64,000 bases of DNA, from positions 124,001 through 188,000 of the forward strand of contig NZ_VUOH01000004.1 of assembly GCF_015390235.1 (NCBI RefSeq), given 5' to 3'. This DNA comes from Quadrisphaera sp. INWT6 (GTDB lineage Bacteria > Actinomycetota > Actinomycetes > Actinomycetales > Quadrisphaeraceae). The translations under genes and the position numbers were made by a program. The notes beneath the pieces were generated by a model. That model did not search any database and was not told the DNA's origin. It was given only the letters and a program-made list of their open reading frames with translations. Below are positions 35,630 to 44,180 of this stretch, piece after piece. Position 1 is the first letter of the stretch; each line of letters starts with the position of its first letter.

Positions 35630-36111
35630 GCGGCGCTCCCGGCGGAGAGGCCGACGACGAGGTCGACCTCGACGGCAGCGCCGACCGCGAGGCCGGTGAC
35701 GCCCACGCACGTGCGGCTCGGCAGCGGCGCGGTGAACCACCGCTCGTACTCGGCGTTGACGGCGTCGAAGTCCGAGAAGTCCGTCAGGTACACGCGGACC
35801 ATCAGCGCGTCGTCGAGGGTGGCACCGACCTGGGCGAGCACCGCCGTGAGGTTGGCGAGCACCTGCCGGGTCTGCGCGACCACCCCGCCCTCGACCAGCT
35901 GGCCGGTCGCGGGGTCGGTGGGCATCTGCCCGGTGACGAAGAGCAGGTCGCCCCACCGGACGGCGTGGGAGAACGGGGCGACCTGCGGCGGGACGCCGGG
36001 GGCGCCGACGAAGCTCATCGGCTCGCGGACCCTCTGCCCCGTGGCTGACGAGGTGGTCGGCGGTGTGGTCGGCAGGGTGGCCGACGGTGTGGGCGACGTG
36101 GTGGTGCTCAT
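35626..36111 (-). CDS. RidA/YjgF-family enamine/imine deaminase
   Basis: 161 residues. Ser/Thr/Pro-rich N-terminus, then the RidA chorismate-mutase-like fold: HAVRWGDLLFVTGQMPTDPATG, TRQVLANLTAVLAQVGATLDDALMVRVYLTDFSDFDAVNAEY, RTCVGVTGL, with the Arg and Glu/Asp positions of active deaminases. It removes reactive imines or hydrolyses ureido/amino-acrylate compounds. Coupled by ATGA overlaps to both the ABC ATPase before and the amidase after, which suggests a nitrogen-rich heterocycle or carbamate as the operon substrate. Confidence 0.88.
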   Translation of the reverse strand: MSTTTSPTPSATLPTTPPTTSSATGQRVREPMSFVGAPGVPPQVAPFSHAVRWGDLLFVTGQMPTDPATGQLVEGGVVAQTRQVLANLTAVLAQVGATLDDALMVRVYLTDFSDFDAVNAEYERWFTAPLPSRTCVGVTGLAVGAAVEVDLVVGLSAGSAA

Positions 36112-37704
36112 GCGTGCTCCTCGACGGTGGTGGCGCCCACGAAGCGGCGGGTGGCCTCGTGGTGGGGGGCGGTGATGACCTGCTCCGGGGGGCCCTGCTC
36201 CACCACGACGCCGCCGGCCATGAAGACGACGGTGTCGGCGACGTCGCGGGCGAAGTCCAGCTGGTGGGTAGCGATGATCATGGTCAGGCCCTCGTCGCGG
36301 GCGAGGTCGCGGATCACGGCGAGCACCTCACCCACGAGCTCGGGGTCGAGCGCGCTGGTCGGCTCGTCGAGCAGCAGCACCCGGGGGCGCGGGGCGAGGG
36401 CCCTGGCGATGCCGACCCGCTGCTGCTGGCCGCCGGACAGGTGGCGGGGCAGCGCGTCGGCGCGGTCGGCGAGCCCGACCTGCTCCAGCAGCTCGTCGGC
36501 GCGGGCGCGGGCCGCCTCCCGCGACATCCCCTGCACCCAGCGCAGCGGGCCGGCGACGTTCTCGCGGACGGTGAGGTGGTGGAACAGGTTGAACTGCTGG
36601 AAGACCATGCCGACGCCGGCGGCCACGCGCTGCTGGGCGATCCGCCGCTCGCGCAGCTCACCGCCGCGCTCGTCGTAGCCGATGGCGGTGCCGCTGACGA
36701 GCACGGAGCCGTCGTCGAGGCCCTCGAGGTGGTTGATGGTGCGCAGCAGCGTGCTCTTGCCGGAGCCGCTGGGTCCGAGCAGGGCCACGACCTCGCCCTG
36801 GCGGACCGCCAGGTCGACACCGCGGAGCACCTGGGTGTCGCCGAACGACTTGCGCAGGGCGTGGCCCTCGATGAGCGCCGCCCCGAAGCTGCGCGGCGGC
36901 GGCTCGGCGCGGACCGGCGCGGTGGGCCGGACCAGCGCCGGGTCCGCGGGGAGGGCACAGGGGCGGAGCCGGGGGTGGTGACAGCGCCGCCCCGGGGCCG
37001 TCGGAGCAGGGCTGCCAGGTCCCACCACGGGCGGGGGCCGGTCGCGGCCCGGCGGGAGCGGTCCTGGTCGAGGGCGCGCTCCACCAGCAGCTGGACCCCG
37101 GTCAGCAGGCCCGTCAGCAGCAGGTAGAGCACGGCCGTGGCGAAGTAGATGGAGAAGTAGTCGAAGGTGGCCGAGGCCAGCTGCTGGGTGCGCAGGGTCA
37201 GCTCGGGCACGGCGATGATCGAGGCCAGCGCCGAGTTCTTCATGGTGGAGACCGCCTCGTTGCCGAGGGCGGGCACCACCGAGCGGAACGCCTGCGGGGC
37301 GACCACCCGCCGCATCAGCAGGCTCGGCACCATGCCCAGGGCCCGCCCCGCCGCCGTCTGGCCGGCGTCGACCCCGCGGATGCCCGAGCGGAAGATCTCC
37401 GCGAAGAAGACCGCCTCGTTGAGGGCGAGCGCCACCCCGCCGGCCACGAGCGGGGGGAAGGTGACCCCCGCCCGCGGCAGGACGCTGAACACGAAGACCA
37501 GCTGCAGGATCAGCGGGTCCCGCGGTAGAGGGTGACGTAGGCCCGGGACAGGGCGGTCAGCGGCGCCGAGCGGGTCAGCTGCATGGCCGCGAGCACGGCC
37601 CCGAGCAGCGCGCCCCCGGCGAAGCCCATCGCCGTCAGCTGCAGGGTGATCCAGATGCCCTCCAGCAGGTAGGGCATCGTCAGGTACTGGAAGAACTCGC
37701 TCAT
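36108..37704 (-). pseudogene. Amino-acid-type ABC transporter permease-ATPase fusion, two frameshifts
   Basis: ATG 37704 begins a polar-amino-acid permease (MSEFFQYLTMPYLLEGIWI, EAA loop NEAVFFAEIFRSGIRGVDAGQTAAGRALGM). A C missing at 37514-37519 (CGGGACCCGC) breaks it. A second missing C at about 36948-36951 separates the permease from an ATPase that has no start of its own: Walker A GPSGSGKSTL, FQQFNLF, signature LSGGQQQR, Walker B LLLDEPTSALD, H-loop. Corrected, it is one fusion polypeptide of about 530 residues, an architecture known in actinobacteria. The stop overlaps the RidA start. Confidence 0.75.
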
Positions 37705-37740
37705 CGCCGTGGCCGCCGTCGTCCGCTCTGCTCGCCGGCC

Positions 37741-38670
37741 TCAGCCGACGCTGAGGACGGTCGGCTCGGCGACGGCGTTCTCGCTGAGCTCCCACTTCTT
37801 CGCGAGCTCGTCCTGGAGCCCGCTGCCCTGGATCTCCGTGAGGGCGCCGACCACCGCGTCGCGGAAGGGCACCTGGCCCTGCGGGACGCCGATGCCGATC
37901 TCGTAGTCGAGCAGCACGGTCTCGGCCTGGTCGAGCTCGTCGGGGTGCTCGGCGATGAACCGGACCACGGTGTTGCTGTCGTTGACGTAGGCGTCGGCGC
38001 GGCCGGCGAGGATCGCCTGCACGCAGTCGGCGCTGCTGTCGAAGAGGCTGACCACCGGGGCCGCCTCGCCGGCGGCCTCGCAGCCGGGGGCGAGGTCCTC
38101 GACGAGGGGCACCTCGACGTAGCCCTTGTTGAGGGCCACGGTGGCGCCGCACATCGAGGCGTCGATGCCGGTGAGGCCCTTCGGGTTGCCCTTGGCGACC
38201 AGGATGCCGTCGTAGACCTTGGAGTAGCTGACGAAGTCGACGCCGCCGGCGGCGCGCTCCTGGGTGGCGTAGAGGTTGGAGACGATCCAGTCGGCGCGGC
38301 CGCTGGCCACCGTCGGGATCAGCTCGGCGAAGCCGACGGGCACGTAGTCGACGGTGAAGCCCAGGCAGGCGCCGATGGCGTTGCCGAGGTCGATGTCGAA
38401 GCCGACGTACTGGTCGGGGTTCGTCGGGTCGATGGTCTCGTAGCCCGGGGTGTAGGGGTTCAGCGCGTTGGTCTTCGTGGTGCCGACGAGGTCGGGGTGC
38501 TCCTCGCGCAGCTGCTGGCAGGCGGCCGAGTCGGCGACGGCCTGGTACTCCGCGGTGGCCGAGCCGGCGCTGCCGGGGGCGGCCGCGTCGGCGCTCGAGC
38601 CGCAGGCGCTCAGGGCGAGCAGCGCCGCGAGGGAGCCCGCGGCGGCGAGGGTGCGCTGGGTGGTGGTCAT
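37741..38670 (-). CDS. ABC transporter substrate-binding lipoprotein, amino-acid type
   Basis: 309 residues. Signal peptide with lipobox LSAC (Cys23). Type-2 periplasmic binding fold (SBP_bac_3): VGFDIDLGNAIGACLGFTVDYV, ELIPTVASGRADWIVSNLYATQERA, VNDSNTVV, YEIGIGVPQGQ. The protein should bind a polar amino acid or amide outside the membrane and hand it to the permease encoded 36 bp downstream. First gene of a four-gene unit (SBP, permease-ATPase, RidA, amidase). A regulator operator lies in its 5' leader. Confidence 0.88.
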   Translation of the reverse strand: MTTTQRTLAAAGSLAALLALSACGSSADAAAPGSAGSATAEYQAVADSAACQQLREEHPDLVGTTKTNALNPYTPGYETIDPTNPDQYVGFDIDLGNAIGACLGFTVDYVPVGFAELIPTVASGRADWIVSNLYATQERAAGGVDFVSYSKVYDGILVAKGNPKGLTGIDASMCGATVALNKGYVEVPLVEDLAPGCEAAGEAAPVVSLFDSSADCVQAILAGRADAYVNDSNTVVRFIAEHPDELDQAETVLLDYEIGIGVPQGQVPFRDAVVGALTEIQGSGLQDELAKKWELSENAVAEPTVLSVG

Positions 38671-38724
38671 GGGGTCCTCCCGCTCGGGCGCCGGGGGCGG
38701 GGGTGCTCGGCGCCGCAGTCGTGC

Positions 38725-38741
38725 GGTCAGATGGTCTGACC
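38725..38741. promoter_or_regulatory. GntR/FadR-type operator
   Basis: GGTCAGA-TGG-TCTGACC is a perfect 7-bp inverted repeat, just after the predicted transcription start of the transporter operon. Its right half GGTCTGACC recurs at 38825-38833 upstream of the GntR gene. The form fits FadR-subfamily sites (GT-rich half sites around NNN). Confidence 0.65.
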
Positions 38742-38751
38742 GGTGACGAGG

Positions 38752-38757
38752 ACGCTA
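38752..38757 (-). promoter_or_regulatory. -10 box (TAGCGT) of the transporter operon
   Basis: TAGCGT would start transcription near 38745, leaving a 75-nt leader that contains the operator at 38725-38741. Confidence 0.5.
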
Positions 38758-38865
38758 GGCAGGTCAGAGCGCCGCGGGTGGCGGGGAAACGCGCTCGTTA
38801 CGCGATGCGCACGACCGTTACAACGGTCTGACCAAGAGACCGGTCTGGGTCGGCCGGGACCCGGG

Positions 38866-38871
38866 TACGGT
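38866..38871 (+). promoter_or_regulatory. -10 box (TACGGT) of the GntR gene
   Basis: TACGGT, 6-nt spacer, GTG 38878: leaderless. The operator-like GGTCTGACC at 38825-38833 lies near the -35 region. Confidence 0.55.
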
Positions 38872-38877
38872 CATCTC

Positions 38878-39588
38878 GTGCCCACCTCCGCGCCGTCCCC
38901 GGTGCCACCCCTGCTGCGTCGCTCGACCAACATCTCCGCGGCCCTGGCCGCGCACTTCGAGCGCCTCATCGCCACCGGCGAGCTCGCCCCGGGCGCGCGG
39001 CTGCCGGGGGAGCGGGAGCTGTCGACGTCGATGGCGGTCTCGCGGGCGTCCCTGCGCGAGGCGATGCACGAGCTGGAGCAGAAGCACCTCATCGAGCGGA
39101 CCCCCGGGCGGGGCACGGTGGTGACCGAGCCGTCCGCGCAGGCCCAGGCGCTGCGGCAGCTGGCCGTCCCGGCGGTCGAGCAGGACGACGCCGCCGAGCT
39201 GCGGGTGCTGGTGGAGCCCTCGATCGCGGCCCTGGCGGCGCGGCGCGCCACCGACGCCGACCTCCTGCAGCTCGCGCGGGTCCTCGACGCCTCCAGCGAG
39301 GACCTGCGCCCCTCCCAGTCGGTGGAGCTGGACGTCGAGTTCCACGCGCTGCTCTCCCGCGCAGCCCGCAACCCGCTGCTCGCGGCCCTGCACGAGCTGG
39401 TCAGCGACTGGACCCTGCCGGTGCGCCAGGTGTCGCACCGCCGCCGCACCGGCCGGCGCGACTCCGTGGCGGGGCACCGCGCGATCTACGACGCCGTCGC
39501 CGCGCACGACGCCGACGCGGCCCGCGCCGCCATGGAGGACCACCTCGGCGACGTCCGGGCCCTCGTGGCCGACCAGGACCAGCGGTGA
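38878..39588 (+). CDS. GntR-family regulator, FadR/FCD subfamily
   Basis: 236 residues. Winged helix near the start (LAAHFERLIATGELAPGARLPGERELSTSMAVSRASLREAMHELEQKHLIERTPGRGTVV), followed by an all-helical FCD effector domain with the metal-binding Asp and His residues (ELDVEFHALLSRAARNPLL, GHRAIYDAVAAHDADAARAAMEDHLGD). It is divergent from the amino-acid/amide transporter operon with matching inverted repeats on both sides of the gap, so it probably represses the operon until a carboxylate substrate binds. Confidence 0.87.
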   Translation: MPTSAPSPVPPLLRRSTNISAALAAHFERLIATGELAPGARLPGERELSTSMAVSRASLREAMHELEQKHLIERTPGRGTVVTEPSAQAQALRQLAVPAVEQDDAAELRVLVEPSIAALAARRATDADLLQLARVLDASSEDLRPSQSVELDVEFHALLSRAARNPLLAALHELVSDWTLPVRQVSHRRRTGRRDSVAGHRAIYDAVAAHDADAARAAMEDHLGDVRALVADQDQR

Positions 39589-40307
39589 GCGCCGCGACCC
39601 GGGCGGGGACGGCCTGGTACGTCGCCGGGCTGCTGCTGCTCACGGCGGCGACCGGCGCGATCGACGCGGTCAGCTACCTCGCCCTCGACCGCGTCTTCAC
39701 CGGCAACATGACCGGCAACGTGCTCTTCATCGGCTTCGCCGTCGCCGGCGTGGCCACCATCCCGCTGCTCAACAACGCCGTCGCGCTCGGCGGATTCGTG
39801 GTCGGGTCGATCATCGGCGGCCGCGCGGTCGGGCGCGGCCACCCGCCGCGCCTCACCCGGGCCGGTGCCTGGGTGCTGGGGGTGTCGGTGCTGGTGACCC
39901 TCGGCCTGACGCTGGCGTGGTCGGCGCTGGGAGAGCTCGCGTCCTGGCACCTGCTGACCATCACCGGCGTCCTGGCGGCGGTCATGGGCGCCCAGGTCTC
40001 GGCGGTCAAGCCGCTGGGCAACGCCGACATCACCACCGTCGTCGTCACCAACACCCTCGCCAACCTCGCGCGCGACAGCCGCCTGGGCGGAGGGCGCCAG
40101 GGGTGGCGGGTCGCCTCCGACAGGTTCCTGGCGATCGTCGCCATGGGGCTCGGGGCGCTGCTGGGGGCCGCCGTCGTCAAGGGCGCCGGGGGCGACGCGG
40201 CGCTCGGCACGTCCACGGGCGTCCTCGCCCTGGCCTGGGTGTCGCTGCTGGTGGGCCGCTCCCGCCAGCGCCGCGCCGAGCGGGCCGGGGCGGAGCGCGC
40301 GGGCTGA
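39585..40307 (+). CDS. DUF1275 (YoaK-like) membrane protein
   Basis: 240 residues, six or seven predicted spans. ATGAIDAVSYLALDRVFTGNMTGNVLFIGFAVAG and MGAQVSAVKPLGNADITTVVVTNTLANLARDS are the DUF1275 signature stretches. Function unknown; a transporter role is often assumed. The GTG overlaps the GntR stop (GTGA), so the two are cotranslated. A strong terminator follows. Confidence 0.85.
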   Translation: MSAATRAGTAWYVAGLLLLTAATGAIDAVSYLALDRVFTGNMTGNVLFIGFAVAGVATIPLLNNAVALGGFVVGSIIGGRAVGRGHPPRLTRAGAWVLGVSVLVTLGLTLAWSALGELASWHLLTITGVLAAVMGAQVSAVKPLGNADITTVVVTNTLANLARDSRLGGGRQGWRVASDRFLAIVAMGLGALLGAAVVKGAGGDAALGTSTGVLALAWVSLLVGRSRQRRAERAGAERAG

Positions 40308-40309
40308 GA

Positions 40310-40350
40310 CGGCTCCGCCCCCACCGGTCGTACCGGCGGGGGCGGAGCCG
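40310..40350. terminator. Strong bidirectional terminator
   Basis: CGGCTCCGCCCCC pairs perfectly with GGGGGCGGAGCCG (13 bp), and ACCGGT/ACCGG in the loop can extend the structure. It lies between convergent genes. Confidence 0.75.
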
Positions 40351-40374
40351 AGGTGCTGCTCGGAGCTCAGGACG

Positions 40375-40860
40375 TCACTGGACGCGGGGGGCCTTCGCGG
40401 GCTCGTCGTCGCCGTCGTCCTCGGACGGGATGTAGACGTCAGCCACGTCGATGTTGACCTCGGTGACGTCGAGGCCGGTCATGCGCTCGACCGAGGTGAT
40501 GACGTTGCGGCGCACGCCCGCGGCGAGGTCGGCGATGGCGACGCCGTACTCGGCGATCAGGGTGATGTCGACGGCGGCCTGCGTCGAGCCGACCTCGACG
40601 GAGATGCCCTGGGAGTGGTTGGTCGTGGCACCCGGGATGCGCTCGCGCAGCGCGCCGACGGCGCGGGCGGCGCCGCCACCGAGGGCGTGGACCCCGGCGA
40701 CCTCGCGGGTGGCGATGCCGGCGATCTTCGACACGACGGTGTCGGCGATCGTCGTGCCGCCCTGGGTGGTGGCCAGGCCGGTACCGGTCGAGGTGGCCGA
40801 GGCGCCGTTCGAGGTGGTGGAGGTGCTCTTGGCGACCGGGGCGGTGGTGGTCTGCGACAT
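40375..40860 (-). CDS. Asp23/Gls24 family envelope stress protein
   Basis: 161 residues, with a strong AGGAGGAG ribosome site 5 nt before ATG. Ser/Thr-rich start, then the Asp23 domain: TIADTVVSKIAGIATREVAGVHALGGG, VEVGSTQAAVDITLIAEYGVAIADLAAGVRRNVITSVERMTGLDVTEVNIDVADVYI, acidic tail. Family members associate with the membrane through partner proteins and support envelope homeostasis. The two membrane proteins encoded upstream on the same strand could be its anchors. Confidence 0.88.
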   Translation of the reverse strand: MSQTTTAPVAKSTSTTSNGASATSTGTGLATTQGGTTIADTVVSKIAGIATREVAGVHALGGGAARAVGALRERIPGATTNHSQGISVEVGSTQAAVDITLIAEYGVAIADLAAGVRRNVITSVERMTGLDVTEVNIDVADVYIPSEDDGDDEPAKAPRVQ

Positions 40861-40939
40861 GGTTTCTCCTCCTGCGGTGAGGTGACCGCACCGGGCTGGT
40901 GCGGTTGATGTGAGGTGAGAGTCAGGTCGGCCGGAAACG

Positions 40940-41467
40940 TCACGGTCGATCTCCTGTGACCTGGCTCACACCCGTGGGGCGGCTCGGGACGAGGGCGGCG
41001 TCGACGGTCCCCGCGGTGACGAGCGCGAGCGCCACCGGCGTGCTCGGCACCCCCACCACGAGGGGTTCCAGCACCGCACCGGCGGGCACCGTGAGGCGCG
41101 CCAGGAGGCCCCGCCGGTCCGGCCGGTGGGCGGCCGCCCCGAGCAGGCCCAGCGGACCGCCCGCGAGCGCCGCCGCCGCGAACCACCAGCGGTCGTCCAC
41201 CCACGCGCTCGCGCCGAAGGCCCCGACGAGCTGGCCCGCGCCGTCGTGCACCGCCACCGCGGTCAGCCCGACGACGACGCCGGCGGCTGCCGCGCGTCCC
41301 GGCCGGCGCAGGAGCCACCCCGCGAGCACCAGCAGTCCCGCCCACGCCGTCCCCGAGCCGAGCACCGCGCTGGTGGAGGCGTCGGGGGTCAGCGACGCCA
41401 GTCCCAGCGCGACGGCTGCCCTCAGCGCCGCGCCCCACCCCCGACGGGCGGTGGCCGGACGGCTCAC
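40940..41467 (-). CDS. Small multi-spanning membrane protein
   Basis: 175 residues from GTG 41467, which overlaps the upstream stop as GTGA. Five predicted spans rich in Ala/Leu/Val with a WWF motif near the middle and VTAGTVDAALVPSRP at the end. Composition and small size resemble DUF6518-like integral proteins of actinobacteria; function unknown. Confidence 0.65.
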   Translation of the reverse strand: MSRPATARRGWGAALRAAVALGLASLTPDASTSAVLGSGTAWAGLLVLAGWLLRRPGRAAAAGVVVGLTAVAVHDGAGQLVGAFGASAWVDDRWWFAAAALAGGPLGLLGAAAHRPDRRGLLARLTVPAGAVLEPLVVGVPSTPVALALVTAGTVDAALVPSRPTGVSQVTGDRP

Positions 41468-41808
41468 CTGCGGTCGGGGTGCGGCGCGGTCGGGTCGGCG
41501 GCGGACTGCCGGAGGGCGAGCTCCGCGAGCAGGTGGACGTGCGCGGCGAACCGGAAGGTCCCGACGACGAGGAGGGCGACGCCGACAGCGAAGACCCCGA
41601 AGAACAGGACCACGAACGCGGTCTGCGAGGCGTCGTCGGCGGGGTCGGCCCCGAAGAACAGCCAGGCGTTGGCGATCGGCCCAAGCACCTGCTGGCAGGC
41701 GAGCAGCACCACCCCCACCGCCACGAGGCCCGCCGCGCGGCGCAGGCGGGGCACCTCCTGCGTCGTCGTCAGCTGCTCGACGGGGGCGTCGAGGTCGACC
41801 TCGTCCAC
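41464..41808 (-). CDS. Small membrane protein with two spans
   Basis: 114 residues from GTG 41808, chosen because AGGAGG lies 5 nt before it; a GTG at 41856 would add 16 residues. Two spans (about residues 24-45 and 64-86) with NAWLFFGADPADDASQTAF between them outside, and a basic tail. Coupled to the next gene by a GTGA overlap. No family recognised. Confidence 0.6.
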   Translation of the reverse strand: MDEVDLDAPVEQLTTTQEVPRLRRAAGLVAVGVVLLACQQVLGPIANAWLFFGADPADDASQTAFVVLFFGVFAVGVALLVVGTFRFAAHVHLLAELALRQSAADPTAPHPDRR

Positions 41809-42350
41809 CGGTTCCTCCTCGGGTGCGGGCCGGCCCGGAGCACGGCCCCACCGCACGCTAGGAGCGAGGCGACCACCGGACGCCGGGACTCCATGGAGCC
41901 TCCGCGAGACGCACGCAGCTCCTGCACACCGGGCCCCGCGGGCAGCCGCGGAGCTCCGTGACGGCGGCGTCCACGGTCACGTGCGACCTCGGTCTGACCC
42001 CGGACTCCGCCGCGGCGGGGCGCTCAAGCCCATGCGAGATGCGATCCGCCGACGACGTCGAGCGGTGCGACGCTCGTGGCCAGCGCCCAGCCGGAGACCC
42101 GGAGGGGCACGTACCGGAACCGGATGGCCCCCGTCTGCACCGTGTGACCCGGACTGCTCGAAGGTGGGCACGTGGGCACGTGGGCACGTGGGCACGTGGG
42201 CACGTCGGCCAGCTCACAACCCTCAGGTCTCATGTCGAGCCCTCCAGCCGTGCAGGTCGGTGTCAGGTGCGCCGGACCCCGCGGAGGCCCGGGGCCGGTG
42301 GGCGGCACGAGCAGCCCGACCACCGAGGTGGCCGGGCTGCTGCGAGTGCT
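41809..42350. other. Gene-poor interval of about 540 bp
   Basis: I see no convincing gene here on either strand: open frames are long only because stop codons are rare at this GC content, and their translations are Arg/Gly/His-rich. It holds an 8-bp tandem repeat (42164-42203) and the downstream flank of the DUF222/HNH gene. Confidence 0.5.
42164..42203. repeat. 8-bp tandem repeat GTGGGCAC, five exact units
   Basis: Five exact copies in a row, followed by a partial sixth. Each junction creates the palindrome CACGTG. It sits in the gene-free interval about 150 bp after the stop of the DUF222/HNH gene. Confidence 0.85.
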
Positions 42351-44096
42351 TCAGCAGGCGCAGGTGCTGCGCGGTGAGGGGATGTCGGGGACCGCCCCGT
42401 CGTCGGGGTCGAGGTGGTGGTCGGGCAGCGCGAGCTGCCTGGCTCTCCGCGCGGTGGAGTGCGCCACCGCTCTTCGGGGGTTCAGCAGCCATCGCTGCTG
42501 GGGGTCGACAGTCGCTGGAGGTCGTACCTGCGGGACTCCGTCGACCATCTGCACGGCCCAGATCCCGAGGGTCACCAGCAGGTGGTGCCTCCCGCAGAGG
42601 AGCACGCCGAGGTCGACGTCGGTGGGACCGCCCTCGGCCCAGTCGTGGACGTGGTGCGCCTCCAGCCACCCCGGCGGGGCGGTGCAGCCCGGGATGACGC
42701 ACCCGCCGTCCCGCGCGAGCATCGCCCGGCGCTGTGCGGGGGAGAACAGGCGGACCGTGCGTCCCAGGGCCAGCGCTGCTGCCTGGGGGCCCTGGCAGGA
42801 CAGGGTCACCGTGTGCAGCAGCGCGGTGCACGCGAGGTGCTGGAGCGGCGTCGTCGTCAGCGGCCGGCGGGTGGTCTCGCAGGTGGCGAGCCCGGCACCC
42901 GGGACGCCGGTGAGCTGGTCCGAGGTGGCGGTGACGATGATGCGCGGGGGCTCGCCGCCGCGGGTCTCGTCGCTGGTGCGACCCAGCCGGGTGAGCTGCG
43001 CCAGGGCGTCGGCACGGCGCTGCCCGGCGGTGCGCTCGTCGCGCACGCGGACACCGGAGCCCCCGCCGCCCGTGCCAGGCTCGCCGAGGCCGGGAAGGGG
43101 CTCGTCGTCGCGGCCCGGAGCGCCGTCGGTGTCAGCGAGGGGGGCGCGAGCGGTCGGGTCGGGCTTCGCGAGGTGGTCGATGGCGGCCTTGAACTCGGCA
43201 CCCGTGATCGCGTCGAGGTGGCCGCGCACGTCGACGGACCCGTCCTCGTGGACCGTGACCGTGAGGTAGCGCTTGTCGACGTCGTCGGGGTCGAAGCCCC
43301 GGTCGGCGCGGTCGGGGTCCAGCGCGTGCGCGAGGACGGTGCAGGCGATGACCGCCTCGGCGTGGGTCAGACCGGGGAGCCTCTCCGCGAGCACGGCGTC
43401 GGCCTCCGCGCCGAAGGCGCGCTGGATGCGGCGCGGCAGCGACTCCACGGTGCGCCGTGCCAGCGAGGCGATGTCGGTGGAGATGGCTCCGCTGGCGTGC
43501 TGCTCCCCGACCCGGCCGAGCCCCTCGCCGCCGAGGGGCACCCCCGGTCCGGCCGGTGCACCACCGGCGGCCCGGTCGGCCGGGTCGGCCGGGTCAGCGG
43601 GCTCGGTCTGGTCCCCGCGGGGCTCGGAGAGCGGGGCGACGGGAGCGGTGAGGGCCTTGGCCAGGTGGACCTCGCCCGCCGCGCGGCGCGGGTCGGCACC
43701 GGTGTGGGTGAGCAGCAGGTCGGTCGGTGACGTCGCACCGGCGGCGGTGAGGTCCTCGGGGGTGAAGCTGGCGGTGAGGGCCAGCAGCACGGAGTCGGCG
43801 ACGTGCCGCAGGCGGGCCGTCGCCTGCAGGGCCTGCACGCGCTGGTGCGGGCCCGTCGACGCGAGGTGCTGGGCGGCCCGGACGGCGTCGTCGGCGGCCT
43901 CGCGCGCGGCGGACAGCGCGTCGGCGAGGGGCCCGGTGAGGGGGACCGGAGGCAGGTCGGGGAGGAGCGACCCCGCCCCGGAGGGGCCGGGCGTGGGGTC
44001 GGCACCCAGGGCACCGGACGCCAGCGGCTCGGCCTGCCAGGACGAGCCGCCCCCCTCAGCGCCCTCGTGGGGCGTCTCGGTGCCGGTCCAGGTCAT
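42351..44096 (-). CDS. DUF222/HNH endonuclease (13E12-repeat type)
   Basis: 581 residues. An Ala-rich helical DUF222 region (ADALSAAREAADDAVRAAQHLAS, SLARRTVESLPRRIQRAFGAEADAVLAERLPGL) carries YLTVTVHEDGSVDVRGHLDAITGAEFKAAIDHL. A C-terminal HNH nuclease reads CVIPGCTAPPGWLEAHHVHDWAEGGPTDVDLGVLLCGRHH, with both zinc Cys, the catalytic His and Asn-equivalent position. Such genes are multicopy in many actinobacteria and may be mobile. ATG 44096 is 7 nt after a TAGCGT box, so the start is well supported. Confidence 0.9.
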   Translation of the reverse strand: MTWTGTETPHEGAEGGGSSWQAEPLASGALGADPTPGPSGAGSLLPDLPPVPLTGPLADALSAAREAADDAVRAAQHLASTGPHQRVQALQATARLRHVADSVLLALTASFTPEDLTAAGATSPTDLLLTHTGADPRRAAGEVHLAKALTAPVAPLSEPRGDQTEPADPADPADRAAGGAPAGPGVPLGGEGLGRVGEQHASGAISTDIASLARRTVESLPRRIQRAFGAEADAVLAERLPGLTHAEAVIACTVLAHALDPDRADRGFDPDDVDKRYLTVTVHEDGSVDVRGHLDAITGAEFKAAIDHLAKPDPTARAPLADTDGAPGRDDEPLPGLGEPGTGGGGSGVRVRDERTAGQRRADALAQLTRLGRTSDETRGGEPPRIIVTATSDQLTGVPGAGLATCETTRRPLTTTPLQHLACTALLHTVTLSCQGPQAAALALGRTVRLFSPAQRRAMLARDGGCVIPGCTAPPGWLEAHHVHDWAEGGPTDVDLGVLLCGRHHLLVTLGIWAVQMVDGVPQVRPPATVDPQQRWLLNPRRAVAHSTARRARQLALPDHHLDPDDGAVPDIPSPRSTCAC

Positions 44097-44103
44097 GCAG
44101 TTG

Positions 44104-44109
44104 ACGCTA
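44104..44109 (-). promoter_or_regulatory. -10 box (TAGCGT) of the DUF222/HNH gene
   Basis: TAGCGT, 7 nt, ATG 44096; TTCGAC stands 16 nt upstream as a possible -35. Confidence 0.55.
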
Positions 44110-44180
44110 GAGATCACCACTGACAGTCGAACACCCGTCTAGAAGGCCTGTACAGGGCCGTGATCAGCGCAAGTCGAGGT

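Noticed and set aside
36108..37028. Separate ABC ATPase gene starting at GTG 37028
   Set aside because: The N-terminus would be unnatural and lie inside the permease; a fusion with a one-base loss explains both frames better.
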